This document shows positions 26,379 through 34,666 of a DNA stretch of 64,000 bases, one piece after another. This stretch comes from Vreelandella boliviensis LC1 (GTDB lineage Bacteria > Pseudomonadota > Gammaproteobacteria > Pseudomonadales > Halomonadaceae). Every line of letters begins with the position of its first letter. Within the stretch, counting starts at the first letter, position 1. Under the pieces are notes generated by a model, which saw only the letters and a program-made list of their open reading frames with translations, had not been told where the DNA came from and did no database searches. The stretch spans positions 62,001-126,000 of the forward strand of contig NZ_JH393258.1 of assembly GCF_000236035.1 (NCBI RefSeq), read 5' to 3'. The position numbers were made by a program, and so were the translations under genes.

Positions 26379-26816
26379 CTACGTGGCTGATGCCAGAGCA
26401 TCACGGTTTAAATTCCGTTCCGTCGGGATGTCACTCAGGTACTCGACAAACTCCACTTCAAACCCGGCCGGATCGACAAAGTATACGTTTTTGCGAAATG
26501 GCTCTGTAGCACCAGGTTTGGCAATGGCAAAACCGGCGTTATTTAACCTGGCGACAACGGCATCAAGGTTATCGGTCACGTAAGCAAAATGGGCCAGCCC
26601 AACGCTGTGGCCTTTCAGATCGCGGTTCTCCCCTTCGCCATGATCACTTAATGCCAGGTAATGATCATCGTCTCCAAAGTGGATCCATTTGCGTGGTTTG
26701 CCATACCACTCACCATGGCCTTCATCGCGTATCCGCCAGTGCGGGAAGACTGCACGGTAAAAATTCAGCATGGCATCCATATCCGCAACCACCAGATTAA
26801 CGTGTTCCAAGTACAT
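26379..26816 (-). CDS. VOC-family (glyoxalase-like) protein under SoxR control
   Basis: This 145-residue vicinal-oxygen-chelate protein has the N-terminal H-V-N-L-V-V-A-D-M motif, a second histidine in GLAHFAYVTD and the metal glutamate in FEVEFVEYL. These suit a metal-dependent lyase, dioxygenase or resistance protein. An AAGGAG site precedes the ATG. Its promoter has a 19-base spacer holding a sox box, with the soxR gene divergent, so it is a likely direct SoxR target responding to redox-cycling compounds. Confidence 0.82.
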   Translation of the reverse strand: MYLEHVNLVVADMDAMLNFYRAVFPHWRIRDEGHGEWYGKPRKWIHFGDDDHYLALSDHGEGENRDLKGHSVGLAHFAYVTDNLDAVVARLNNAGFAIAKPGATEPFRKNVYFVDPAGFEVEFVEYLSDIPTERNLNRDALASAT

Positions 26817-26845
26817 AAGCGTCTCCTTGCGTTAAGTGAAATGGC

Positions 26846-26876
26846 AGAATAAAACCTCAACTTAACTTGAGGTAAA
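26846..26876 (-). promoter_or_regulatory. SoxR-controlled promoter with sox box
   Basis: On the minus strand the -35 TTTACC (26871-26876) and -10 TATTCT (26846-26851) are exactly 19 bases apart, the over-long spacing of MerR/SoxR promoters. The spacer holds CCTCAACTTAACTTGAGG (26855-26872), which differs from the E. coli sox box at one of 18 positions. It serves the VOC gene and overlaps the soxR control region. Confidence 0.85.
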
Positions 26877-26920
26877 GTGGTTTTTGCGAAAAAATGGCAA
26901 AAAAGATTCAGGGATAAGAA

Positions 26921-27403
26921 ATGGCGGAAGCGATTTGGAGTGTCGGCAAGGTTGCCAAGCGCTGCGGAATTAACGTCAGCACCCTGCACTTTTACGAGCA
27001 ACAAGGGCTAATTCACAGCTGGCGCAATGCGGGCAATCAGCGCCGTTATAAACCAGAAGTGCTAAGGCGGATTTCGGTGATCAAAGCCGCGCAGAAAGTC
27101 GGCGTCAGCCTGGAAGAGATTAAGCAAGCCTTTGAATCATTACCCAACAACCGCACGCCGACGGTTGAAGACTGGCAGCAGCTTTCAAAAAACTGGCAGC
27201 AGATGTTGGATGGCCGGATTGCCTACCTACAAAAGCTGCGCAATAACCTGGCGGGCTGTATAGGCTGTGGTTGCCTGAGCATGACCAGTTGCCCGCTCTA
27301 CAATCCAGACGACAAACTGGCCGAATCAGGCAGCGGACCAGTACTTCTGGATCAGGCAGAGCAAAAAGCGAGAGCCCAACAAGAGCCAAACGCTAGCTCA
27401 TAG
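26921..27403 (+). CDS. soxR: Redox-sensitive transcriptional activator SoxR
   Basis: This 160-residue MerR-family dimer has an N-terminal winged helix (SVGKVAKRCGINVSTLHFYEQQGLI), a dimerisation helix, and the [2Fe-2S] cluster motif CIGCGCLSMTSC (C-x2-C-x-C-x5-C) followed by PLYNP. All four cluster cysteines are present. An AGGGA site precedes the ATG. It is divergent from the VOC gene and no soxS is nearby, the usual non-enteric arrangement in which SoxR controls a few target genes directly. Confidence 0.93.
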   Translation: MAEAIWSVGKVAKRCGINVSTLHFYEQQGLIHSWRNAGNQRRYKPEVLRRISVIKAAQKVGVSLEEIKQAFESLPNNRTPTVEDWQQLSKNWQQMLDGRIAYLQKLRNNLAGCIGCGCLSMTSCPLYNPDDKLAESGSGPVLLDQAEQKARAQQEPNASS

Positions 27404-27437
27404 TCCTCACTAGTAGCCCGCCATAATAGCCATCAGG

Positions 27438-27872
27438 CTAACCTACACGAATAAACCACTTGGGCTTGATGCGCCCGAAGTCGCGGCGAGTGTTTGTTTT
27501 CAGGGCTTTTTTGGAATCCAGCACCACTGTCTCCTGCTCATTTCTGACGAACACCACCCAATGCCAGAAAGGCTTGCCCTGCTCCATTCGCCATTTGATG
27601 GCCAACAGTGCTTTGTCTGGCAGACTCTCCCAGGTATCGAATGGCGTCTCCGTGGGTGCAACCGCTATACCCAACGCACGTAAAAGCTTTCGGACGTACT
27701 CGGTGTCAGACCAAAGCGCTGAGTCTTCGGCATAGATACCCAAAGCATTGGCTGTCTCTTTGGCCTGGGCATAGGTAATGCCTGCAAGTACCGCACATGA
27801 CGCGATGCCACAGCCGGATATTTCTTCTTGAATGACGGGGTTCATGTGGTTATTAATGCTCCGGTTGTCCAT
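27438..27872 (-). CDS. Papain/C39-like peptidase-fold protein
   Basis: This 144-residue protein shows a possible catalytic cysteine in SGCGIASCAVLAG, a histidine in FWHWVVFVR and an aspartate in VVLDSKKAL, the order of a C39-like cysteine peptidase. There is no signal peptide or transporter partner, so it may act inside the cell. Start is either MDNRSIN or MNPVIQEE ten codons later. Confidence 0.65.
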   Translation of the reverse strand: MDNRSINNHMNPVIQEEISGCGIASCAVLAGITYAQAKETANALGIYAEDSALWSDTEYVRKLLRALGIAVAPTETPFDTWESLPDKALLAIKWRMEQGKPFWHWVVFVRNEQETVVLDSKKALKTNTRRDFGRIKPKWFIRVG

Positions 27873-28138
27873 GTCCTAAATGCTTTTACCTAACTGCTTT
27901 CACTCGCTTATACCCCAATGCCTGGATAGCCAATACATCAAGCTACTCTCTCGGGGATGCCGAATCAGGCCTCTCAGTTGCTCCCGCCTTCCGTGATTTG
28001 TTAGGCAGAACACGTATAGCCGGTGGTCTCTTGCTACCCTCGAACTGCCGAGTAAGCTGCACACAACCATTAAGGTTATAATCGCAGACTAAGCCAAACC
28101 CACTCGACTACTGAACGCCAAGCCTCAGGGCCATTACT

Positions 28139-29077
28139 GTGAACACCCTCCATCGAAGTGAAAAAAATCGAGCCAAGCCTGTTCGCAAAGGCCTGCACCC
28201 GAAGAATCTACACAACCAAGGCTATGACTTTCCAGCTCTGGTAAAAAGTCACCCTGCACTAGCCCCTCATGTGAAACCGAATGCTCATGGAGAGCTTTCC
28301 ATCGATTTCGCAGATCCATTGGCAGTCAAAACGCTCAACGCCGCGTTATTAAACCGATACTACAATATTGTCGGTTGGGATATTCCAGAGGGCGCGCTTT
28401 GCCCTCCCATCCCGGGCAGAGCCGACTACATCCATTACATAGCCGATTTATTTGAGCTTGAGCATGAACAGCCCCGCATCAAGCTGCTCGATATAGGAAC
28501 TGGCGCCAACGGCATCTACCCGCTACTGGCATGCCAAATTTACGGCTGGGAGTGTGTCGGTAGTGACATTAATACTCAGTCGCTTGAGAACGTCGCCACG
28601 ATTATCGCCAACAATCCCACGCTCAAAGATCGCTTCACGCTGCGCACGCAGCACGATAAAAACCATATGTTTGAGGGGATCATTCAACCTGGGGAGTTCT
28701 TTGACGTCAGCGTATGCAACCCGCCCTTCCATGCCTCGCTCGATGAAGCCCTTAAAGGGAGCCAGCTTAAACTCAATAACCTTGCGCGTAGTCGTGGTAA
28801 ACAAAAAGCAACAACCCAATCGCCTACGCTGAATTTTGGCGGGCTGGGGGCAGAGCTGTGGTGTAAGGGGGGCGAACAGCTGTTTCTGAAAAAGCTCATA
28901 AAAGAAAGCCAGGTGTACTCAACTCAATGCCGCTGGTTTAGCAGTCTGGTTTCAAAAAGCGACAATGTTAAGCCTGCCATGAAGCTGATGCGTAAGCTGG
29001 GTGCCGTTGATATACGGGAAATAGACATGAAGCAGGGAAATAAGATGACGAGGGTACTGGCCTGGACATTCAACTGA
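28139..29077 (+). CDS. rlmF: 23S rRNA (adenine-1618-N6)-methyltransferase
   Basis: RlmF methylates the N6 of A1618 in 23S rRNA. The 312-residue protein has a SAM-binding motif LLDIGTGANGIYPLLA and the N6-adenine signature CNPPFHAS. The N-terminal basic stretch KGLHPKNLHNQGYDF and the C-terminal MTRVLAWTF are typical. GTG 28139 is the likely start, with AGGG nine bases before it. Confidence 0.9.
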   Translation: MNTLHRSEKNRAKPVRKGLHPKNLHNQGYDFPALVKSHPALAPHVKPNAHGELSIDFADPLAVKTLNAALLNRYYNIVGWDIPEGALCPPIPGRADYIHYIADLFELEHEQPRIKLLDIGTGANGIYPLLACQIYGWECVGSDINTQSLENVATIIANNPTLKDRFTLRTQHDKNHMFEGIIQPGEFFDVSVCNPPFHASLDEALKGSQLKLNNLARSRGKQKATTQSPTLNFGGLGAELWCKGGEQLFLKKLIKESQVYSTQCRWFSSLVSKSDNVKPAMKLMRKLGAVDIREIDMKQGNKMTRVLAWTFN

Positions 29078-29325
29078 ACCGTTTCCAAGGTTTCGCACAA
29101 AGCCAGCCTCATCTGCTCCAACACGCTGTTTTCATGAATATTAAGGAAACTATCAGGCAGCTTATTATGTCGTTCACCCATTCGATCCCAAGCTGCGTTC
29201 ACTGCAGCCGTTGCCAGAAGGTCGCCTGACCGCAACGCCCCGTGGCGTCCACCAACACCGGCGCCTTGAACGAACCCAGTGTCGAATAGCGTCTCAGTGG
29301 GTGTAGCCGTTACATTAGCGTGCAT
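29078..29325 (-). other. Possible gene remnant or small unknown gene
   Basis: The 398-base gap between rlmF and rhlE has one open frame on the minus strand starting at ATG 29325. The part outside rlmF reads like a real protein (DTGFVQGAGVGGRHGALRSG, then LPDSFLNIHENSVLEQM), but the frame runs on antisense through the 3' end of rlmF, and I do not recognise it. It may be a decayed fragment. Confidence 0.2.
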
Positions 29326-29475
29326 AGACCGGCCTTATGCAGGTTAATGGTGGAATTGTGAAGCCAGGCATGGGCATCTATCGCTTCAATCGGATTCAGC
29401 GGCCGGCTGCTTTTACTTTATACTGCCTCATCTTTTATTTTCGACACACCTTACGACGATCTGTCAGGGCGCCTT

Positions 29476-30672
29476 ATGCCATTTGCAAAACTAGGATTAT
29501 CCACTCCTCTTGTTCAAGCGATTACCGAACTAGGCTACAAAACGCCAACGCCCATCCAGGAACAAGCAATTCCTGCCATTCTTTCGGGTAACGACTTAAT
29601 CGCCACTGCACAAACAGGCACAGGCAAAACCGCTGCCTTTGTGCTGCCGCTGCTAGAACGGTTCAGTAACGCGGGAACGCTACGCGGTAAACGCATCCGT
29701 GCGCTGATTCTTGTGCCGACCCGTGAGTTAGCGGTTCAGGTCGAAGCCAATGTGGCTCAATACGCTAAACACACGCACCTAACCTCGATGGCGATGTATG
29801 GCGGTGTGGATACCGAAGCTCAAAAAGAGCGCCTGATCAAAGGGGTGGATATTCTGGTCGCCACGCCGGGCAGGTTGCTTGATTTGGCGCATCAGCGTGC
29901 GCTGCACTTTGATGAACTTAAAGTCATGGTATTGGACGAAGCGGACAGAATGGTCGACATGGGCTTTGTCGACGATATCCATAAAATCATAGAGCGCCTG
30001 CCTGAAGACCGTCAGAACCTGCTGTTTTCGGCCACCATGACAGACGACGTTCGCGCACTCGCCTACGATTTTTCAGATAGCAAGATGACCGATCTGGCGT
30101 CTGAAATATCCATTTCCCCCAACATCCGCGCCGGCGCTAATATCAAACAGTGGCTAATCACCGTCGACAAAGACACCAAGTCCGCCTTGTTGAGTCACTT
30201 AATTAACGAGCAACAGTGGGATCAGGCGCTTATTTTTACCGAGAAAAAACACAATGCAGCCAAGCTTGTTGCTCAACTGGAAAAACGCGGCATCACAGCG
30301 GACTCCATTCATGGCGATAGAAGCCAAGCGATGCGCGAAAAGATTCTGGCTCAGTTCAAATCTGGCGAATTAAAGTACTTGGTCGCTACGGGGGTTGCCG
30401 CGCGTGGTTTGGATATTGGTGAACTGAGTCGTGTGGTGAATTACGATTTACCTTTTAAGCCTGAAGAGTACGTCCACCGCATTGGCCGAACCGGCCGCGC
30501 GGGTGCCTCAGGTGAAGCCATTTCTTTAGTCGACATGAGTGACTTTAAAAATCTTTGTGCCATTGAACGACGATTAAAAAGCACTATTGAGCGCAAAGAG
30601 ATTGCAGGCTTTCCGGTTCGAAAAGTAGTACCCGAGTCAAACTTAAACTTTAATAAACAAAGTAATCGTTAA
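29476..30672 (+). CDS. rhlE: DEAD-box ATP-dependent RNA helicase RhlE-like
   Basis: This 398-residue RNA helicase carries the Q motif (FAKLGLSTPLVQAITELGYKTPTPIQ), Walker A AQTGTGKT, PTRELAVQ, DEAD-type VLDEADRM, SAT, and the helicase-C motifs VATGVAARGLDI and YVHRIGRTGRAG. The C-terminal tail is short and basic. It helps remodel structured RNA, for example in ribosome assembly or cold growth. An AGGG site precedes the ATG. Confidence 0.88.
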   Translation: MPFAKLGLSTPLVQAITELGYKTPTPIQEQAIPAILSGNDLIATAQTGTGKTAAFVLPLLERFSNAGTLRGKRIRALILVPTRELAVQVEANVAQYAKHTHLTSMAMYGGVDTEAQKERLIKGVDILVATPGRLLDLAHQRALHFDELKVMVLDEADRMVDMGFVDDIHKIIERLPEDRQNLLFSATMTDDVRALAYDFSDSKMTDLASEISISPNIRAGANIKQWLITVDKDTKSALLSHLINEQQWDQALIFTEKKHNAAKLVAQLEKRGITADSIHGDRSQAMREKILAQFKSGELKYLVATGVAARGLDIGELSRVVNYDLPFKPEEYVHRIGRTGRAGASGEAISLVDMSDFKNLCAIERRLKSTIERKEIAGFPVRKVVPESNLNFNKQSNR

Positions 30673-30680
30673 ACCTTACC

Positions 30681-30730
30681 AAAGAAGCTCACCTCCCTGG
30701 ATTCTTAAAAAAACAAAGGTGAGCTTCTTT
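30681..30730. terminator. Bidirectional terminator between rhlE and rho-like gene
   Basis: A perfect 14-bp stem AAAGAAGCTCACCT / AGGTGAGCTTCTTT with a 22-base loop is flanked by A on the left and T on the right, so it can act for both convergent genes. Confidence 0.8.
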
Positions 30731-30741
30731 ATTTAGCCGTT

Positions 30742-31698
30742 TCACGAGGCGGGTAAAAACCCATCTAAAAGCTCGGCATTCGTGGGATATTTATCCAATA
30801 ACTCCAGCAGCTTCTGCGCTCCTTCTACTGGCTTAAGCGTGGTCAAACCTCTACGTAATGTCCTTACTTTTTCTATATCTTTTGCCTCAATCAAAAGCTC
30901 TTCTCGACGGGTACTGCTTTTGGCAATATCTATCGCCGGGAAAATCCGTTGATTGGCCACATCCCGTGATAACACCAGCTCCATATTGCCCGTGCCCTTG
31001 AACTCCTCGAAAATCACCTGATCCATACGGCTTCCCGTATCCACCAGCACGGTGGCCAGAATGGTGAGCGATCCACCGTTTTCGATCTTTCTCGCGGCGC
31101 CAAACAGTTTTCGTGGTATTTCCATCGCACGGGAATCCAGCCCACCCGACATAGTGCGACCATTGCCCCGCTGCTCGGCATTATGAACGCGCGAGAGTCT
31201 GGTAAGCGAATCGATCACAATCATCACATTATGGCCTTTGCCTGCTTGCTTACGCGCGGTCTCAAGCAGCTTATCTGCCATATTGACATGGTGTGTGTAG
31301 CTTTCGTCTGAAGACGATGCATGCACTTCTGCCGACACACTGCGCTTGAAATCGGTCACTTCTTCCGGGCGCTCATCAATAAGCAAGGCATACAGCTTTA
31401 TGTCAGGATGAGCCTCGGCCACGGCCTGGCAGATATGTTTTAACATCGTCGTTTTGCCAGAGCCTGGCGGCGCCACAATCAACCCGCGTTGCCCCATCCC
31501 AATGGGCGTAATCAAATCCATCGCCCGCACCGTGCGCTCTTGAGAGCCAGGCGCTAAATAAATGCGTGGGGAAGGATGAACAGCGACGCCATTTAAAAAA
31601 CGTTTTTCGGGATCATCAGGGAATTGATCTTCAATTTCGTCGTCGGGCTTGTCATCTACCTGTTTTTTCGTCTTCAGACTTAGTGTTTTTCTCGTCAT
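30742..31698 (-). CDS. Short Rho-like hexameric ATPase lacking the N-terminal RNA-binding domain
   Basis: This 318-residue protein matches only the C-terminal motor of transcription terminator Rho (normally about 420 residues). Walker A is APPGSGKT (76-83; E. coli has APPKAGKT), the catalytic LIDERPEEV is at 106-114, Walker B VIDS near 161-164, the R-loop STRREELL near 262-269 and the arginine finger in RIFPAID (251). The Q-loop region (VHNAEQRGNGRTMSGG) differs from housekeeping Rho. The first 45 residues are a charged tail, with no cold-shock/OB domain. It is probably a paralogue of unknown target, not the essential Rho. It lacks an obvious partner. Confidence 0.8.
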   Translation of the reverse strand: MTRKTLSLKTKKQVDDKPDDEIEDQFPDDPEKRFLNGVAVHPSPRIYLAPGSQERTVRAMDLITPIGMGQRGLIVAPPGSGKTTMLKHICQAVAEAHPDIKLYALLIDERPEEVTDFKRSVSAEVHASSSDESYTHHVNMADKLLETARKQAGKGHNVMIVIDSLTRLSRVHNAEQRGNGRTMSGGLDSRAMEIPRKLFGAARKIENGGSLTILATVLVDTGSRMDQVIFEEFKGTGNMELVLSRDVANQRIFPAIDIAKSSTRREELLIEAKDIEKVRTLRRGLTTLKPVEGAQKLLELLDKYPTNAELLDGFLPAS

Positions 31699-31823
31699 AA
31701 TATTGTTGGGTCGCCTTGAAAAGCCTGAATTTATAGAATAACTGCATCATAGGCCAGCCTACCGGTCGCAGCGTTGCGGTGCTTGGCATGGGAAACGGAT
31801 AAGTCTAACTTGTACTCAATAAG

Positions 31824-31829
31824 ATTATA
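31824..31829 (-). promoter_or_regulatory. Possible -10 box of the rho-like gene
   Basis: A perfect TATAAT on the minus strand lies 126 bases before the start, with only a weak -35. The 360-base stretch 31699-32058 otherwise holds no gene and one large palindrome at its right end. Confidence 0.3.
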
Positions 31830-32001
31830 CACTGCGTGCTCAAAGCTACCGGGTTAGTGCTGATTTTAGTAGTGATCACCACCAAGGCATTTTGATCGTG
31901 GTTACAAGTCTTGAAGCGCGGCATGCTGACCACTCCTCGTTTGTTTTCAGAACCTAGGCGCCTGGGGGACTATGCCTCAACGCTAAGGTAACCGACACCG
32001 G

Positions 32002-32066
32002 AGCGTCAGCGGAGGGAACCAAAAGCGCCACGCTTTTGGAGTCCGGTTGACCGCCTGGCTAACGCT
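32002..32066. repeat. 65-bp imperfect palindrome at the end of the small membrane gene
   Basis: AGCGT (32002) pairs with ACGCT (32062). CAGCGG pairs with CCGCCTG through one bulge. The core CCAAAAGCG (32019-32027) pairs perfectly with CGCTTTTGG (32031-32039) around a 3-base loop. It includes the stop codon of the neighbouring gene. It could be a terminator or the edge of the AT-rich island. Confidence 0.55.
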
Positions 32067-32472
32067 GATCCTCTTTAAGGTAAATGCCAAAGACATAGCA
32101 AGCTAATGTGGCCAGAAGGTACCAAGCCGATATTCCACCAAATATGCTCGCCACCAATACCAACGACCCAAAATTGAAGAAGGCGGACGCAACCTCATCA
32201 AGACTTAATCCACAAAACTCTTTTATGCGCTTCTTCTCCAACTGCTCTTCGCTTTTGTGGCCAAAGAACGAAAACAGTCCGAATAGGATAAAACCAGCAA
32301 AGAAAACATACGCAAAGGACACTGGGTTTATAAATTGTTCGAGAATATCTACCGGGAACGGGCTGGTGGGCGGGTTACCTCGGAGAAGGTGAGCAATACC
32401 AATCACCAGAGCAATACATAGCCAGAGCAAAAAATTGGCAAAAACCTGCTTGTATTTCTTTTTTACTTCCAT
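32059..32472 (-). CDS. Small multi-helix membrane protein of the AT-rich island
   Basis: This 137-residue protein has about four hydrophobic segments (near 10-28, 50-70, 95-113 and 115-132), and the central loop holds a charged helix HKSEEQLEKKRIKEF. No family is recognised. It follows the SIR2-like gene by 112 bases in the same direction. If they form one unit, it could be a membrane effector or anchor for the SIR2-like protein. Base composition is clearly more AT-rich than the housekeeping genes around the island. Confidence 0.6.
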   Translation of the reverse strand: MEVKKKYKQVFANFLLWLCIALVIGIAHLLRGNPPTSPFPVDILEQFINPVSFAYVFFAGFILFGLFSFFGHKSEEQLEKKRIKEFCGLSLDEVASAFFNFGSLVLVASIFGGISAWYLLATLACYVFGIYLKEDQR

Positions 32473-32584
32473 TTACCTCAACTTCCTATTGCTTGTTCCA
32501 GAACGAGTTAGCGCCTGGGCTCAGCCGCTGGCTTGGAGCTACAACGGAAAACCGGTCAACTGCAGCCATTGGTTATACTGCGAC

Positions 32585-33691
32585 CTAAACCGTGATTTTG
32601 GCCCAGAATTCTCGCACGTCCTTCAAGATTAATTTCTTGTTCTTGAAGCGACGTGTGGCGTCAGCGGCCTCTATGTCGCCGAAGTAGTAAAACACTATCT
32701 CATCAATCTTATCGTTCTCATTAATCTGTGTGAATAGGTGCCCGTCATTGTTAGGAGAAAGCCCAAGAACCGAAAGCTGCCCCGATATATGTTTCAGGTG
32801 ATCATGTGGATATTGTTCACCATGTTTGAGGTCTGGGTTTTTCAACTTGAGTCGAATTGCTTCCTTGAGACGCTTCAATGACACATTGGATTCATCCATC
32901 TCCTCGATCTGTTTCTTGATGTTTGGATCATTATTGTAGCCATCCACAAATTTTTGCATTGCTCTATTGGCGCGTGCAGCCTCATCCATGGAAGACGACT
33001 TCAGGTCGCCCACGTATGACACCAAGCATGTCGAGTATAAATGGGGATAATTTTCATCCATTTTCTCGCCATCTAGTAAGTCATCCTCCAATTGATTGCG
33101 AAAACTATTGGGATTATACAACTCACTAAGCACTCGAAACGAGCCGTGTAGGTGAAAGACTTCGCTGCTCGCAACAGCATCAATGTTTGAGTCATAGTTA
33201 GTCGTAAACAGGTATCCGTGATTGTTGAGCCAATCGACGAATCGAGCCGGGAAAGATTCATGGTAGGTTTCAATCTTGCCACCGTTAAACACCGAATCCA
33301 GAATCATTCGCCGCAAGACACTGCGGTAATTGAACCGTTCTGGATTTTGAATGCCGAGTTTGTTGTGGGTGAGTTCAAAAAGAAGGAAATAGTCCTCGAA
33401 TCCGATGTCGGTAAGATCGTATTCACGTCCCCTTTCATATCGGGCCTTGAAATCCGTCAGCGAAGCGCGATCGTAAGTGGTGAATACATATTGGTCATAC
33501 TCACCGTTCAGTGCCTTACGATGCTCGCGTTGAAGTTGCTTGACGAAGTCGGCGCACTCCTTGGGGTAAAGATGAGCCGGAAAATTTCCCGAACGTATGT
33601 TGTCAATCGCTCGTTGGATAATGCTGCCGTTCAGGTAGGCAGTTCCTCCGAATTGAATTGCAACTCCATTTCCAATAAGCGCACTCTTCAT
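32585..33691 (-). CDS. SIR2-like protein (putative NAD-acting defence protein)
   Basis: This 368-residue protein has the marks of SIR2-like domains found in bacterial conflict systems: an N-terminal nucleotide-binding GNGV (7-10) and GG at 15-16, the core LFTTNYDSNID (162-171) with the catalytic-type asparagine N165, and FHLHGSF (179-185) with the catalytic-type histidine. Such domains usually degrade NAD+ when a phage is sensed. The remaining C-terminal 180 residues are helical and not recognised. A GGAAG site six bases before ATG 33691 sets the start; the frame is open to 33733. It lies 28 bases after the frameshifted membrane gene, suggesting coexpression. The activity is inferred from motifs only. 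Confidence 0.65.
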   Translation of the reverse strand: MKSALIGNGVAIQFGGTAYLNGSIIQRAIDNIRSGNFPAHLYPKECADFVKQLQREHRKALNGEYDQYVFTTYDRASLTDFKARYERGREYDLTDIGFEDYFLLFELTHNKLGIQNPERFNYRSVLRRMILDSVFNGGKIETYHESFPARFVDWLNNHGYLFTTNYDSNIDAVASSEVFHLHGSFRVLSELYNPNSFRNQLEDDLLDGEKMDENYPHLYSTCLVSYVGDLKSSSMDEAARANRAMQKFVDGYNNDPNIKKQIEEMDESNVSLKRLKEAIRLKLKNPDLKHGEQYPHDHLKHISGQLSVLGLSPNNDGHLFTQINENDKIDEIVFYYFGDIEAADATRRFKNKKLILKDVREFWAKITV

Positions 33692-33719
33692 ATTTCTTCC
33701 AAGTAGGATAACGTCAAAA

Positions 33720-34543
33720 TCAGTCGACGGCATCGGCAGTCGGCTGCATTTTATTGCTATGTGGATCTAAAAAGACACTCGCCGCGCTGTCAACTGAAAC
33801 TTTTAACGACAGAATGGCAGATTCAAGGAGTTTGATTATAGCGTCCGTTGAAATATTGCTCTCATTTAATAGGTGCAATTGATTTACTATTGCTTCCAAA
33901 GAAGGTTGACTATTTACAACCTCGAGGTTTTTTTATCAACTGAAGAAGTTACAAGCACTGGCATTAATGAAGATACGACAAGACCAATTATTGTAATTCC
34001 AAGAGCCATACGAGTATATTTTAATTGGTCACCCATTGAAACAATTTCGTTTTCATGCCTCAGTTCTTCATCTGTTTTAAAGCCATTTTTCTCCAGAAGC
34101 CGGAGAGTTTCTGAAACAAATATTTTCTTACGAGAATATTTAAATATCAAAGGCTTTAGATCATCATCAAGGAATTCACATTTCGTATATTTATTATCAG
34201 CCCATACTTCACCAAGGATTTCAAGGTTAAGCTCACCTACAAAATATGCAAGCTTTTCATTCTCTAAGCATTGGAAAAGAGCAACAATTGTAATAAGTTT
34301 CTTAGTGATATCTTCATCGATGCGATTTATCCAAACTACCACATTTTGGTTTAGCGCTTGTGTCTCTATATGAATAAATACGTCACTTTTACCTTTAAGT
34401 TCGATATAGCAATTTTTGGGTAGCTGGGTGGCACCATAAAAAGAGCCAATTATATTTCCCAAAACGTTCAGATAGCCTGGCGCATCCTCAAGTTCTATCA
34501 TTTTCCGCACTAACTGCTTCTCAAGATCGCTAAAAGCTCTCAT
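33720..34543 (-). pseudogene. Membrane-anchored protein interrupted by a frameshift at an A7 tract
   Basis: From ATG 34543 (AAGGA five bases upstream) the frame gives 209 residues: a soluble domain of unknown family and one transmembrane helix near 179-198. It ends at 33914, ten residues after the helix. At the A7 run (minus strand, 33934-33928) a -1 shift or one extra A opens a second frame with no stop for 63 codons down to TGA 33720. That tail is helical and protein-like (EAIVNQLHLLNESNIS, then KLLESAILSLKVSVDSAAS). The full product would be about 274 residues and end just before the SIR2-like gene. It may be a mutation, slippage-controlled expression or an assembly error. Confidence 0.55.
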
Positions 34544-34666
34544 TGGAATCCTTAATATATACCGAGGCTGTAGAAAACCCAATTTCGAGCAGTCTCCGTC
34601 GACTGTCATTCTAAGCTATTTACTCTACCGAACTTATTTTCAGGCTAAGTAATAATATATATCTTA

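Noticed and set aside
32002-32580. Integron attC sites around the small membrane gene (GTTAGC and GCTAAC motifs at 32056-32063 and 32508-32515)
   Set aside because: The core motifs are not arranged as RYYYAAC ... GTTRRRY within one 60-140 base site in either orientation, and no integrase gene is visible.
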